DNA of 64,000 nucleotides from Planctomycetota bacterium (GTDB taxonomy: Bacteria > Planctomycetota > UBA1135 > GCA-002686595). The number at the start of each line of letters is the position of its first letter. The stretch's first letter is position 1. A program made the position numbers and the translations under genes. Where the stretch lies: the NCBI GenBank assembly GCA_012959525.1, contig DUDB01000012.1, positions 79,022-143,021 on the forward strand, given 5' to 3'. Below, piece by piece: positions 42,722 to 50,855 of this stretch. The notes under the pieces are model-generated. The model was not told the DNA's origin and did not search any database. It worked only from the letters and a program-made list of their open reading frames with translations.

Positions 42722-44650
42722 CTAGGACTCGACGGAGCCCACCATCAACTGGGTCACGAGTCCCGCAAACCGGGACGAATCCACGACCGGCGAGCCCTCG
42801 GCGATCAGAGCCTGCCCGTGGAGCAGTTCGGCGAACTCCGCCAGGCGTGGACTCTTGGGGTCGGCGTCGTGCAGAGATCGGAGCCCGGCCACCAGGGAGT
42901 GCTCCGGGTTGATCTCCAGGACACGCTTGGTCACGGGGACCTCCCGACCGTTGCTGCGCAGCATGCGCTCCAGATGAGCGCTCATTCCGTGCTCGTCCCC
43001 AACAAGGACGGCTACGCTGTCCTTGAGCCGGTTCGTGAAGCGCACCTCGCTAACGTGCTCATCCAGAGCCTTGTGTAGAGCCTCCAGCAAGTCCTTGCTC
43101 TCCTCCTGCCGGGCTTCCCGTTCAGCCTTCTCCTCGTCGGCCTCCTTGATCGATCCACGATCCACCGCTCGCAACGTCTTGCCGTCAAATTCAGTGAGCC
43201 GCTGAAGCATCCACTCGTCAACGGGATCCGTCAGCAGCAGCACCTCTTCTCCACGCGCTTTGAGCGCTTCGAGATGCGGAGAGGACTCCAAGGTCTTGCG
43301 GTCCGGACCACAGATTACGTGGATGGCATCCTGATCCTTGCCCATCCGGTCCACGTACTCGGCCAGGGTGGTCCAGCCATCCGATCGGCTGCTTTGAAAG
43401 AGACACAGATTGGAGATGCGGGAGTCATCGTCGTCGCCGAAGTAGATTCCCTCCTTGATCAATGACCCGAAAGCCAGCCAGAAGCCTTCGTACCCGTCGC
43501 GCTCCGCGGAGAGCATGGTGCCCATCGCATCCAGAACCTTCTTGACCAGGCGCTTGCGTATGCGCCCCACCTTGGGGTTGTCCTGCACGAGTTCGCGGCT
43601 CACGTTCAAGGGCAGGTCCGCGGACTCGACCACGCCGCGCACGAAGCGCAGCCAGGGGGGGAGCAATTCCTCGCACTCGCGCATGATGAGCACCCGCCGC
43701 ACGTAGAGACTGACCCTCGAGGTCTTGCCCTCCCCGTCGAAGAGATCCATGGGACGCTCCTTGGGCAGGTACAGGAGCGCGGTGTACTCATGGGATCCCT
43801 CTGCGCGGAAGTGGATCGTACGCAGGGGCTCATTCCAATCGTGGGTCAGGTGCTGATAGAAGTCCTTGTATTCAGCTGACTCTATTTCATCCTTGGGCCT
43901 CGACCAGAGTGGCTGCATGGAGTTCAAGGTCTGAGTCTCAACGACAGTCTCGGTCTCTCCCTCGACGTCCTCCCCATCCTCGTCCTTCTTGGGTTGGGTG
44001 CGCTCGACCTCCATCTGAATGGGGTACTCCACGAAATCCGAATAGCGCTTAACGATCTCCCGCAGGGCCCACTCCTCGCAGAAGTCCTTCTCCCCTTCCT
44101 TCACGTCCTTGAGTCGCAACTGGATCAGCGTGCCCCGGGCCGCGCCCTCCGCCGGCTCGATGTTGTACTCGCCTAAGCCTTTCGAGGACCAACGCCAGCC
44201 CTCATCCGCCCCCGCTTTCCTAGAGACCACACTCACCTCGTCCGCCACCATGAAGGCACTGTAGAAACCCACTCCAAACTGACCGATCAGGTCCGGTGCC
44301 CCTTCGGACTCCCCATCTTGGGTGGCTTCGAGAAAGCGCCGGGTGCCCGAACTCGCGATTCGGCCGAGGTTCTCCATCAACTCCTCGCGATCCATCCCGA
44401 TGCCATTGTCTGCCACCGTCAGCGTGCGACTGTCGGAGTCCAAATCCAAAACGATCCCCAAGCTCTCGCCTTCGGGCATCAGATCCGGTTGGGTCAGGGA
44501 CTCAAACCGCAGCTTATCCAGGGCGTCGCTGGCGTTGGAGACCAGCTCGCGTAGGAAGATCTCGCGCTGAGAATAAAGGGAGTGGACGACGAGGGAGAGG
44601 ACCTGCTGGACCTCGGCCTCAAAGCTCTTTGTTTCGGTCTGGGCTGTCAT
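42722..44650 (-). CDS. htpG: Hsp90-family chaperone HtpG
   Basis: 642 residues from the ATG at 44650 ([14 protein letters not shown]). The ATPase domain shows [33 protein letters not shown], and [12 protein letters not shown]; an acidic, charged linker ([16 protein letters not shown]) precedes the middle domain with the catalytic-loop Arg region [11 protein letters not shown]; the C-terminal dimerisation domain ends normally. Length is as expected for bacterial HtpG. It is cytoplasmic and assists late folding and stress tolerance. The 215 bases upstream, shared with the divergent matrixin gene, should hold its promoter, but no CIRCE element or clear heat-shock site is visible. Confidence 0.96.
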
Positions 44651-44865
44651 GGAAATAGATCTATGTATAGGGGCGGAATCTGCGCAAACATTCTCTCCGT
44701 GGAGAGGCGCGCCGCAAGCCCCCCCGGCGGACCGATCCAAGCCATCTTCCGGAACTTCTTTCCCTGCCCCCCCCGTCCTATCGCCCGGAAGGCAGGTCCG
44801 CGAGGCCCCTCACCCCAATCCAACGATCCGGGCTAGTCTGAAGTGGGTCCGCCCGGACCGCTCCT

Positions 44866-46254
44866 ATGTTCAAAATAAGTCCTTTCCACCGTGCCTTCTC
44901 ATGGGCAGTCCGCGCAGGGCTCCCTACCGGGGCGGCGATTCTGGCACTGGGACTGCTCCTCCCCGCCCGCAGTGAGGGCTTCATGGTCTTCGGCGACCGG
45001 CTGGACCTCTCCCAGCGGGACTTCCGGATCTGGAACAACTTTTCGGACCCCGAGGCCAACTCCAACCAGATCCCCGACCCGGATTTTCCCGGCGCCCTCG
45101 GAGCCGAGCTAGCCATCTGGAAGGGCGTCGCCGAGTGGGGATCAGGCCCCCATGGCTCAGGGCGCACAGATCCCACCCAGGACACAATCGGTTCCGGCGC
45201 CTCCAATTTCGACGCGTTTTACTCGGGCCTGGCGGGTGGCCCCGGCAACACCAACGGCAACGTGATCTCCCAGATCCCGGGCTCGCTCTTCATAAAGGCC
45301 TACACCGAGATCCCTATCCGGGATGGTTGGCGAATCCGGTTCTACCAGAACCCCTGGGTGTGGAACGATACCCCCGACGGTGTCCTTGCCGGGGGCCCGG
45401 ACGCTTGGGACCTTCAAGGGGTCGCCTGCCACGAATTCGGCCATGCCCTTGGTTTGGATCACAGCGCCGTGCCCGGGTCGACGATGTTTGGATCCTCTCC
45501 CGCGGGCGGTGTGGCATTGCGCTCCATCGAAGCCGACGACATCGCCGGAGTGCAGTCCATCTACGGCGTACGCTCCGCCACCAAGGTCCAGATCGATGGC
45601 TACGAGTTCATCCCCGGAGGAATCCGCATCCGAGGCAGCGGCTTTCATCCGACAAACAACCAGATCTGGTTCACCCACGCCGCGCCGACGATCGGGTCGG
45701 ATGGTACCCCCGTGCGCGTCATGGGTGTCCCCTCGGGTGGCGGTGGCACGCGCGTGTTTGTAGCCCCGCCCGCTCTCGCCGGACCGGGCGACCTGATGGT
45801 TCGCAGACCCGGGAGAGATCCAGAGGATCTCTCCAACGCGTTCCCCTTTGATCCCAACTCGGTCCTGCTGGCCCCGCCCTTGACCTACGGATCAGGCAAG
45901 GTGAGCAGCGCTGGAATCCTGGCAAGCCTGGACTGGGGTAGCCTCCCCAGTCAGACGGCAGGGACCTTCGAGCTCTCCTGCAGCACGGGCATAATCGGTG
46001 GCACCCCCGCCATACTGTTCAGCGGTCCGCAACGCACAAGCCTTCCGGCACTGGGTGGCACATTGCTCGTGGCCCGGCCCTTGGCGCGTGAGCAGGTCCT
46101 GCAGTTGGATTTCTTCGGAGCCGCCGATATATCGGTGCCCGTGCCTGCGGGAATGGTCGGCGTCACCCGCTACTACCAGTTGTGGTTCAAAGATCCCGGA
46201 TCGAGTTTCGGGTCCGGATTGACCAACGCGGTACAGGTCACCTTTCTCCCCTGA
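44866..46254 (+). CDS. Secreted matrixin-like zinc metalloprotease with C-terminal beta domains
   Basis: 462 residues. Signal peptide: positively charged start then GAAILALGLLLPARSEG. The catalytic domain holds HEFGHALGLDHSAVPGSTM: His189, Glu190, His193 and His199 form the HExxHxxGxxH zinc site and the following Met the Met-turn of metzincins. A TIG/IPT-like domain follows (TKVQIDGYEFIPGGIRIRG, about 240-330), then a 110-residue terminal beta domain ending YYQLWFKDPGSSFGSG...VQVTFLP, akin to the end of the other secreted proteins here. Predicted extracellular protease. No cysteine-switch propeptide was identified. Confidence 0.88.
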   Translation: MFKISPFHRAFSWAVRAGLPTGAAILALGLLLPARSEGFMVFGDRLDLSQRDFRIWNNFSDPEANSNQIPDPDFPGALGAELAIWKGVAEWGSGPHGSGRTDPTQDTIGSGASNFDAFYSGLAGGPGNTNGNVISQIPGSLFIKAYTEIPIRDGWRIRFYQNPWVWNDTPDGVLAGGPDAWDLQGVACHEFGHALGLDHSAVPGSTMFGSSPAGGVALRSIEADDIAGVQSIYGVRSATKVQIDGYEFIPGGIRIRGSGFHPTNNQIWFTHAAPTIGSDGTPVRVMGVPSGGGGTRVFVAPPALAGPGDLMVRRPGRDPEDLSNAFPFDPNSVLLAPPLTYGSGKVSSAGILASLDWGSLPSQTAGTFELSCSTGIIGGTPAILFSGPQRTSLPALGGTLLVARPLAREQVLQLDFFGAADISVPVPAGMVGVTRYYQLWFKDPGSSFGSGLTNAVQVTFLP

Positions 46255-46275
46255 GCCCCCCGCAAGGCCCGAGGC

Positions 46276-47364
46276 CTATTTAGAGGAATCTGACGCGGAG
46301 CTCGCCCCTAGAGTGTTGCTGAACACGACCTCGAGGCGACCGGAGAGCTGAACGGTTTCAACATAGGTGCCGCCCATGCCCGTCACCTGAATCTCGGTGC
46401 GGAAGACCTCCCGACCGCCAAAGCGGAACGAGTTCATGCGCCCCGCATCCAGGTCCCAGAACAGAGTGCCGGCGCCCGTCAACTCCACCAACTGCTTGCC
46501 TGTCGTGCTGTCGATCCCCACCTGCTCCTCACGTTTGAGGCGGTTATCTCTGGAGAAATCGGTGATGTCCGCCAGATAGCGCACGTCCTCCACGGTCACC
46601 GCCACTTGAGCCACACCATCCCTGACCGCCACGAACCGCGCAGTGACCTTGCCGCTCGCCTGCCCCCGGATTCCGTGAAACAGACTGCCGGCCACACCCA
46701 TCTGTAGCGTACGAGTCAGGACACGATCGGTCCCCTTCTTCATCTGATACCGGGGCGCTCCGCCCGGCGCCAGGACGCCGCGCAACAGCATCGGATCAAT
46801 CGTCCACGTTTGATTCAACGCCACTGGACCAGGTGGCAGCAAGACCTCACAAGGTAGGTCGGCCGGCAGGCTCGCCAACCAGGACTCGCGCGCTTCAACG
46901 CCCTCGTAATAGCGCCCATACTGCCCCTCTGCGGGCGCCCACGTGTAGACCATGTGGAGGGATTCGATCCCGCCCTTCAGGGCGACCTCGTTGGGGGGTG
47001 CCCCCTCCTGGAGGTGGTCCTGGTTGGCGACCACCTGACTCTCCTTAATCTCCCGCTGAAAGCGATGAATACGCCCGCCTTCCACTTCAGCCAGACGGTC
47101 CACATAGCGCAGGCGATTGTCCGCGGAGAGCCGCGTGCGAATCTGAATCCTCTGCGGCGGCAGATCACCCTCCTGCCGCACCAGAGAATCAAGACCGAGC
47201 AGATGCTTGGCCTGGAAATCGCGGTGCCAAACTTCGCCAGCCACGGGCTTGGGCGAGAAATCGAAGACCTTTAACGCCCCTTGGGCAGATGAAGGCTGGG
47301 ATCCACAAAAGAGAGCGCCTCCCAGGAGAAGAAGCCGGATGCAGTGCGTCATGGAGAAGCTCAT
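46276..47364 (-). CDS. Secreted beta-rich protein of unknown function
   Basis: 362 residues. The ATG at 47364 overlaps the stop of the upstream MORN-type gene (ATGA), so it is translationally coupled. Signal peptide MTHCIRLLLLGGALFCGSQPSSA (second ATG at 47352). The mature chain (LKVFDFSPKPVAGEVWHRDF...; VLLPPGPVALNQTWTIDP; GKVTARFVAVRDGVAQVAV; AGTLFWDLDAGRMNSFRFGG) is predicted beta and resembles lipid-binding barrel or DUF-type periplasmic proteins; I cannot name a family. Being third in an operon with two MORN-type proteins suggests a shared envelope role. Confidence 0.72.
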   Translation of the reverse strand: MSFSMTHCIRLLLLGGALFCGSQPSSAQGALKVFDFSPKPVAGEVWHRDFQAKHLLGLDSLVRQEGDLPPQRIQIRTRLSADNRLRYVDRLAEVEGGRIHRFQREIKESQVVANQDHLQEGAPPNEVALKGGIESLHMVYTWAPAEGQYGRYYEGVEARESWLASLPADLPCEVLLPPGPVALNQTWTIDPMLLRGVLAPGGAPRYQMKKGTDRVLTRTLQMGVAGSLFHGIRGQASGKVTARFVAVRDGVAQVAVTVEDVRYLADITDFSRDNRLKREEQVGIDSTTGKQLVELTGAGTLFWDLDAGRMNSFRFGGREVFRTEIQVTGMGGTYVETVQLSGRLEVVFSNTLGASSASDSSK

Positions 47365-48335
47365 TGATCTTTGGATCCTCGGGTGTAGGTACCAGTCAGT
47401 TTTGGATCCTGCCGTCCGTCCTTGTCCCAGGCAGTCCAATTGCCGTGCCATTTGCCGTCAAGAATGGAGCCCTGAGCTTTCTTCTGACCGCTGGCCCACC
47501 AGCGCGTCCATTCGCCCTGCGCCACGCCATCCACGAAGCTGCCTTCAAACTTCGTCCCCCCACTGGGATGGTAGCCCACCCACGAGCCAGACTGTTCATC
47601 AGCCGCATACTCACCCCTGGCCTCATCTGATCCATCAGTTGTATAGAAGCGCCAGAGCCCGTTGCGCTCATCATCCAGGTAAGCGCCCGTGGCTTTGACC
47701 TGACCGTTGGGGTGGTGCTCCATCCATATCCCGGTCTTGCGCCCGTTGCTGTAAGCCCCTTCCTCAAAAAGGGAACGACGCATAGGAACGGGCGCACCCG
47801 GTTCGCGCTCCGCTTTCTGATCGGGCGCCTCTCGATAGAACGTGGCCGGGCCTGTCTGCTGACCAGCCACCCAGGTCAGAACGGACTTGCTCTTGCCGGA
47901 CATGAAGAAGCGCTCCTGCTGGCCATGCAGTAGCCCCTTGGACCAGTTCGCTCTTGAGATCAACGCACCCTCAAGGCCGTACATGCTGAACAATCCGTGG
48001 CGCTGGTCATTTTGAAACACGCCAGCCATCCGCTTGGTGCCATCCGGTCGCCAGAAAGTCCAACTCCCCTCCCTGAGGTAGTCCTTGAAGGTGCCGCGGT
48101 AGGCCAACTCACCCGTGGGATGCCAAGCAACCCACTCGCCCGCGCGACGTCCGTCTTCAATACGGCCCTTACGAGCCTTCGAGCCGTCTGGATGAAGAAG
48201 GGTGATCACCTCCCCTCCCTCATCATCCTGCGACAGAGAAGAGGCCCCAGCAGGCTGTGCAGGTCCCAGACCTACGGCTGCGGCAACAATCAGAAGAGAG
48301 GTCCAAGACATGGGGATGAGAGTAGAAAGGTGCAT
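47361..48335 (-). CDS. Secreted MORN-type repeat protein (YwqK-like)
   Basis: 324 residues from the ATG at 48335 with signal region SWTSLLIVAAAVGLGPAQPAGA. Eight or more repeats of about 22-24 residues follow the pattern G.W..WHP.G.......F.DG...G (GEWVAWHPTGELAYRGTF, GIWMEHHPNGQVKATGAY, GLWRFYTTDG, GSWVGYHPSGGTKFEGSF, GEWTRWWASGQKKAQGS, GNWTAWDKDGR). These MORN/toxin-antitoxin-YwqK repeats make flat beta-solenoids and are common in surface proteins. It is the middle gene of a three-gene unit: 10 bases after the paralogous lipoprotein and overlapping the next gene. Confidence 0.84.
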   Translation of the reverse strand: MHLSTLIPMSWTSLLIVAAAVGLGPAQPAGASSLSQDDEGGEVITLLHPDGSKARKGRIEDGRRAGEWVAWHPTGELAYRGTFKDYLREGSWTFWRPDGTKRMAGVFQNDQRHGLFSMYGLEGALISRANWSKGLLHGQQERFFMSGKSKSVLTWVAGQQTGPATFYREAPDQKAEREPGAPVPMRRSLFEEGAYSNGRKTGIWMEHHPNGQVKATGAYLDDERNGLWRFYTTDGSDEARGEYAADEQSGSWVGYHPSGGTKFEGSFVDGVAQGEWTRWWASGQKKAQGSILDGKWHGNWTAWDKDGRQDPKLTGTYTRGSKDQ

Positions 48336-48345
48336 GGATTGAGAA

Positions 48346-49500
48346 TCACTCGGAGGCAGAGTTGGCTGGCATGGGGCTATCCGAGACCTTTTCGTCGTCC
48401 TTGTAGGTCCCACTCCATACCAGATTAGGCGTCCCATCGGGCCGCTGGTAGATCCAGGTTCCGTTGCGCCTACCATCCGCGAGCGGTCCGCGCGACTGCA
48501 AGACCCCATCGGGATACCAGGATTCGCTTAGGCCGTGGATGATGCCACGGCGGTGTTCCACAGAGGAGACCTTGTGGCCCTCAGGTCCGAAGGTGGTCTC
48601 CACCCCCTCCTTGAACCCGCCCTCATGGGTGCAGGAGGTTGCGAGCTGGCCGTTGGGGTGGAAGGTCTCCCACAAGCCGTTGCGCCGCCCCTGGTCGTAC
48701 ACACCCTTGGCCTGAACAACGTCTGAAGCTAGGTGGTAGCGAGTAGTGGGCCCATGCAGAACGCCAGCCTCGTAGGTCTCGTCCACCACCGGGAAGCTCA
48801 CGCCCCCAGCATCAGGGTCCCGTGGATCTTCGCCCTCGGCCCGCACCCAGGTACGTCGCCGCCCATGCAATTGCCCCGCCTCGAATTGCTCTTCCTGGGA
48901 GAGCACGCCGCCAGCCAAGTACTCACTCCATGTCCCCTGGGGCACACCGGCAGAGTACTCGTACACATACTGCAGGTCTCCGCCCTTGTGGTACTGACGG
49001 TAGGTCCCGTCGCGCTGGCCACCGACACTGGTTCCATCCCAACGCAGGAGGCCCGATGGAAACCAGCAGCGAAACACCCCTTGCTGTGATCCCCGCCTCC
49101 AGTACTGCATGTTCTTCAGTGTCCCGTTGGGGAAGTAATGCCACTCAGGACCGTGCAGCGATTCGTGCACGGCGGGGCCGGGAAGGTAGTAGGCCACGCG
49201 CCGCACCGCCCCATCGCCAAAGCGATCCGTCACACGGGTTACCCCCTGACCCTCAAAGGAATCCTGCAGACCCCAGGCATCGGGGCGTGAGCGATCCACA
49301 GCCACCGGGGAGGGATCCGGCACCAAGAACCGGTCAGGAACTTCCGTTACCGCATCGGTTTCAGCCGGCTCGAGCGAAGGCTCAACTCCCTGCCCACAGG
49401 AGCCCAGAAGGCCTGTGACCCCGACCCCCACGAAGAGCGCGCACGAACGCCAACGCAGCACGCGTGGGATCGACCCGGAAATGGAGGAGCAGCTAGGCAT
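48346..49500 (-). CDS. MORN-type repeat lipoprotein
   Basis: 384 residues. Lipoprotein signal FVGVGVTGLLGSC. After a Pro/Glu-rich linker there are about eight MORN-type units (GPEWHYFPNGTLKNMQYW, GVFRCWFPSGLLRWDGTS, GTWSEYLAGGVLSQEEQF, GLWETFHPNGQLATSCTH, GLSESWYPDGVLQSRGPL, GTWIYQRPDGTPNLVWSG). Paralogue of the next gene and presumably first gene of the operon. Lipid anchoring of one and secretion of the other suggests an anchored/soluble pair. Confidence 0.84.
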   Translation of the reverse strand: MPSCSSISGSIPRVLRWRSCALFVGVGVTGLLGSCGQGVEPSLEPAETDAVTEVPDRFLVPDPSPVAVDRSRPDAWGLQDSFEGQGVTRVTDRFGDGAVRRVAYYLPGPAVHESLHGPEWHYFPNGTLKNMQYWRRGSQQGVFRCWFPSGLLRWDGTSVGGQRDGTYRQYHKGGDLQYVYEYSAGVPQGTWSEYLAGGVLSQEEQFEAGQLHGRRRTWVRAEGEDPRDPDAGGVSFPVVDETYEAGVLHGPTTRYHLASDVVQAKGVYDQGRRNGLWETFHPNGQLATSCTHEGGFKEGVETTFGPEGHKVSSVEHRRGIIHGLSESWYPDGVLQSRGPLADGRRNGTWIYQRPDGTPNLVWSGTYKDDEKVSDSPMPANSASE

Positions 49501-49766
49501 CAGGGAACTCTACGCAGGCGTAGGCCCACAGGTTGGGATTCTCTCGCCTTCCATGCCAGACCGCAATTCAATCTGCAGGTCGATAGACCAGAGTGCGCCC
49601 GCTCGCGAGCGCCACATACGAAGCAGAAGTGGCTCAGCGGGTCGCGTCCGGGTTGGACAACCCGGAGGCGGTTCTCCCCGTTCCGACATCTAATGATGGT
49701 CGCGGCCCGCCGAGCGCCGTTGAGACGGGGCCTGGCGCGAACATGTTCCATCTACCTAGCCCCCCC

Positions 49767-50645
49767 TCAGGGAGGCCCCAGAGGCAGTTGACCCTGCCTC
49801 ATGCCCTCTGCGCCCCCCCATTCCAAGCCGAGCACCCCTCCCAGCTCACGCACAGTAGCCGGTCCATGGCCCGCGTAATGATTGTTGGCAAAGACGAAGT
49901 GCTCCCCTGGAGCCGCGACGGCAGGTCTCAGAAAGTCGGCCCAGCGCAGGAGCTCCGCCCCTTTATCCAACACCGGAGCCGAAAAGGTCTTCGTCAGGGC
50001 GTCCGTCGCCTTCCTGTCCCCAATCAAGCGGGTGTAGGTGAAGTCCGCCGTCCGGAGTTCGAGTTCCTCTGGCCACTCCCAGGGCCGTGGCATATACGGA
50101 AGGTCAGCCCAGACCCAGGCGGCCCGGTGTCCCCGAAGCATCTCAAGAAGGGACTCGTCCACCCATTGGCGATTGCGAATTTCAACGGCATAGCGAAAGC
50201 CCTCGGGCAACCCCGCCAGGAAGCGGTTGAGCCGCTCCAGGAACGGTCCACGCTCAGGGAATACTACGCGGTTAAAATAGGGGAATTGAATCAACAGGGG
50301 GCCCAATTTGGGCCCCAGGAGCTGCATGCGCTCGAGGAAGAGGTCGCGGCTAGCACAGGCCTCAGGACCGTCAAGTATCGCGGAAGGGTCGGGCCGTGGC
50401 CCCGTGCCCCCGTGAACAATGGCACGGGGGAACTTGGCGCACAGGGTGAACCCCACGGGCGTTCGCTCCTCCCATCCCCGCACAACCTGGGCGCTTGGGA
50501 CGCGGTAGTAGGTGGTGTCCGCCTCCACCGTGCTGAAGCGTTGAGTATAGTGGCCCAGGAATCCGCGGGGCGGGGTCCCAGGCGGGTAGAACGTGCCCAC
50601 CCAACCCTTCTCCCCCCAACTGGACGTCCCCATCCTCAGCGCCAT
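49767..50645 (-). CDS. DUF72 (YecE-like) family protein
   Basis: 292 residues with a TIM-barrel-like DUF72 pattern: MRMGTSSWGEKGW start type (GTSSWGEKGWVGTFYPPG), the substrate-site-like FSTVEADTTYYRVPS, GFTLCAKFPRAIVH, LIQFPYFNR, YAVEIRNRQW, YTRLIGDR and HFVFANNHYAGHGPATV. Function is not firmly known; the fold is related to sugar-phosphate isomerases or endonuclease IV. It stands alone. The 266 bases between it and the MORN lipoprotein start hold only a non-conserved small frame, and nothing else was recognised there. Confidence 0.85.
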   Translation of the reverse strand: MALRMGTSSWGEKGWVGTFYPPGTPPRGFLGHYTQRFSTVEADTTYYRVPSAQVVRGWEERTPVGFTLCAKFPRAIVHGGTGPRPDPSAILDGPEACASRDLFLERMQLLGPKLGPLLIQFPYFNRVVFPERGPFLERLNRFLAGLPEGFRYAVEIRNRQWVDESLLEMLRGHRAAWVWADLPYMPRPWEWPEELELRTADFTYTRLIGDRKATDALTKTFSAPVLDKGAELLRWADFLRPAVAAPGEHFVFANNHYAGHGPATVRELGGVLGLEWGGAEGMRQGQLPLGPP

Positions 50646-50855
50646 GAGCAGAGTCTCCTCGCGGTCATGCGGCGGGCTCTCCCGAGCGCAAGCTCGAGAT
50701 CGCCTGCCCCAGAGTTCTCAAGGGGCAGTCCCATCGGGCAGCCCACAAAGAAGTCGAAGGGGTTCGGGGGCAGGGTCACGCAGGACAGCATTCGCTCAAC
50801 AAGGCCAGGCATGCTTCGATGCTAAGCCACGCGGGGGCGCACCCCAAGGCGCGAG

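Noticed and set aside
49593..50825. 410-codon open frame on the plus strand
   Set aside because: Antisense to the DUF72 gene, with no recognisable domain.
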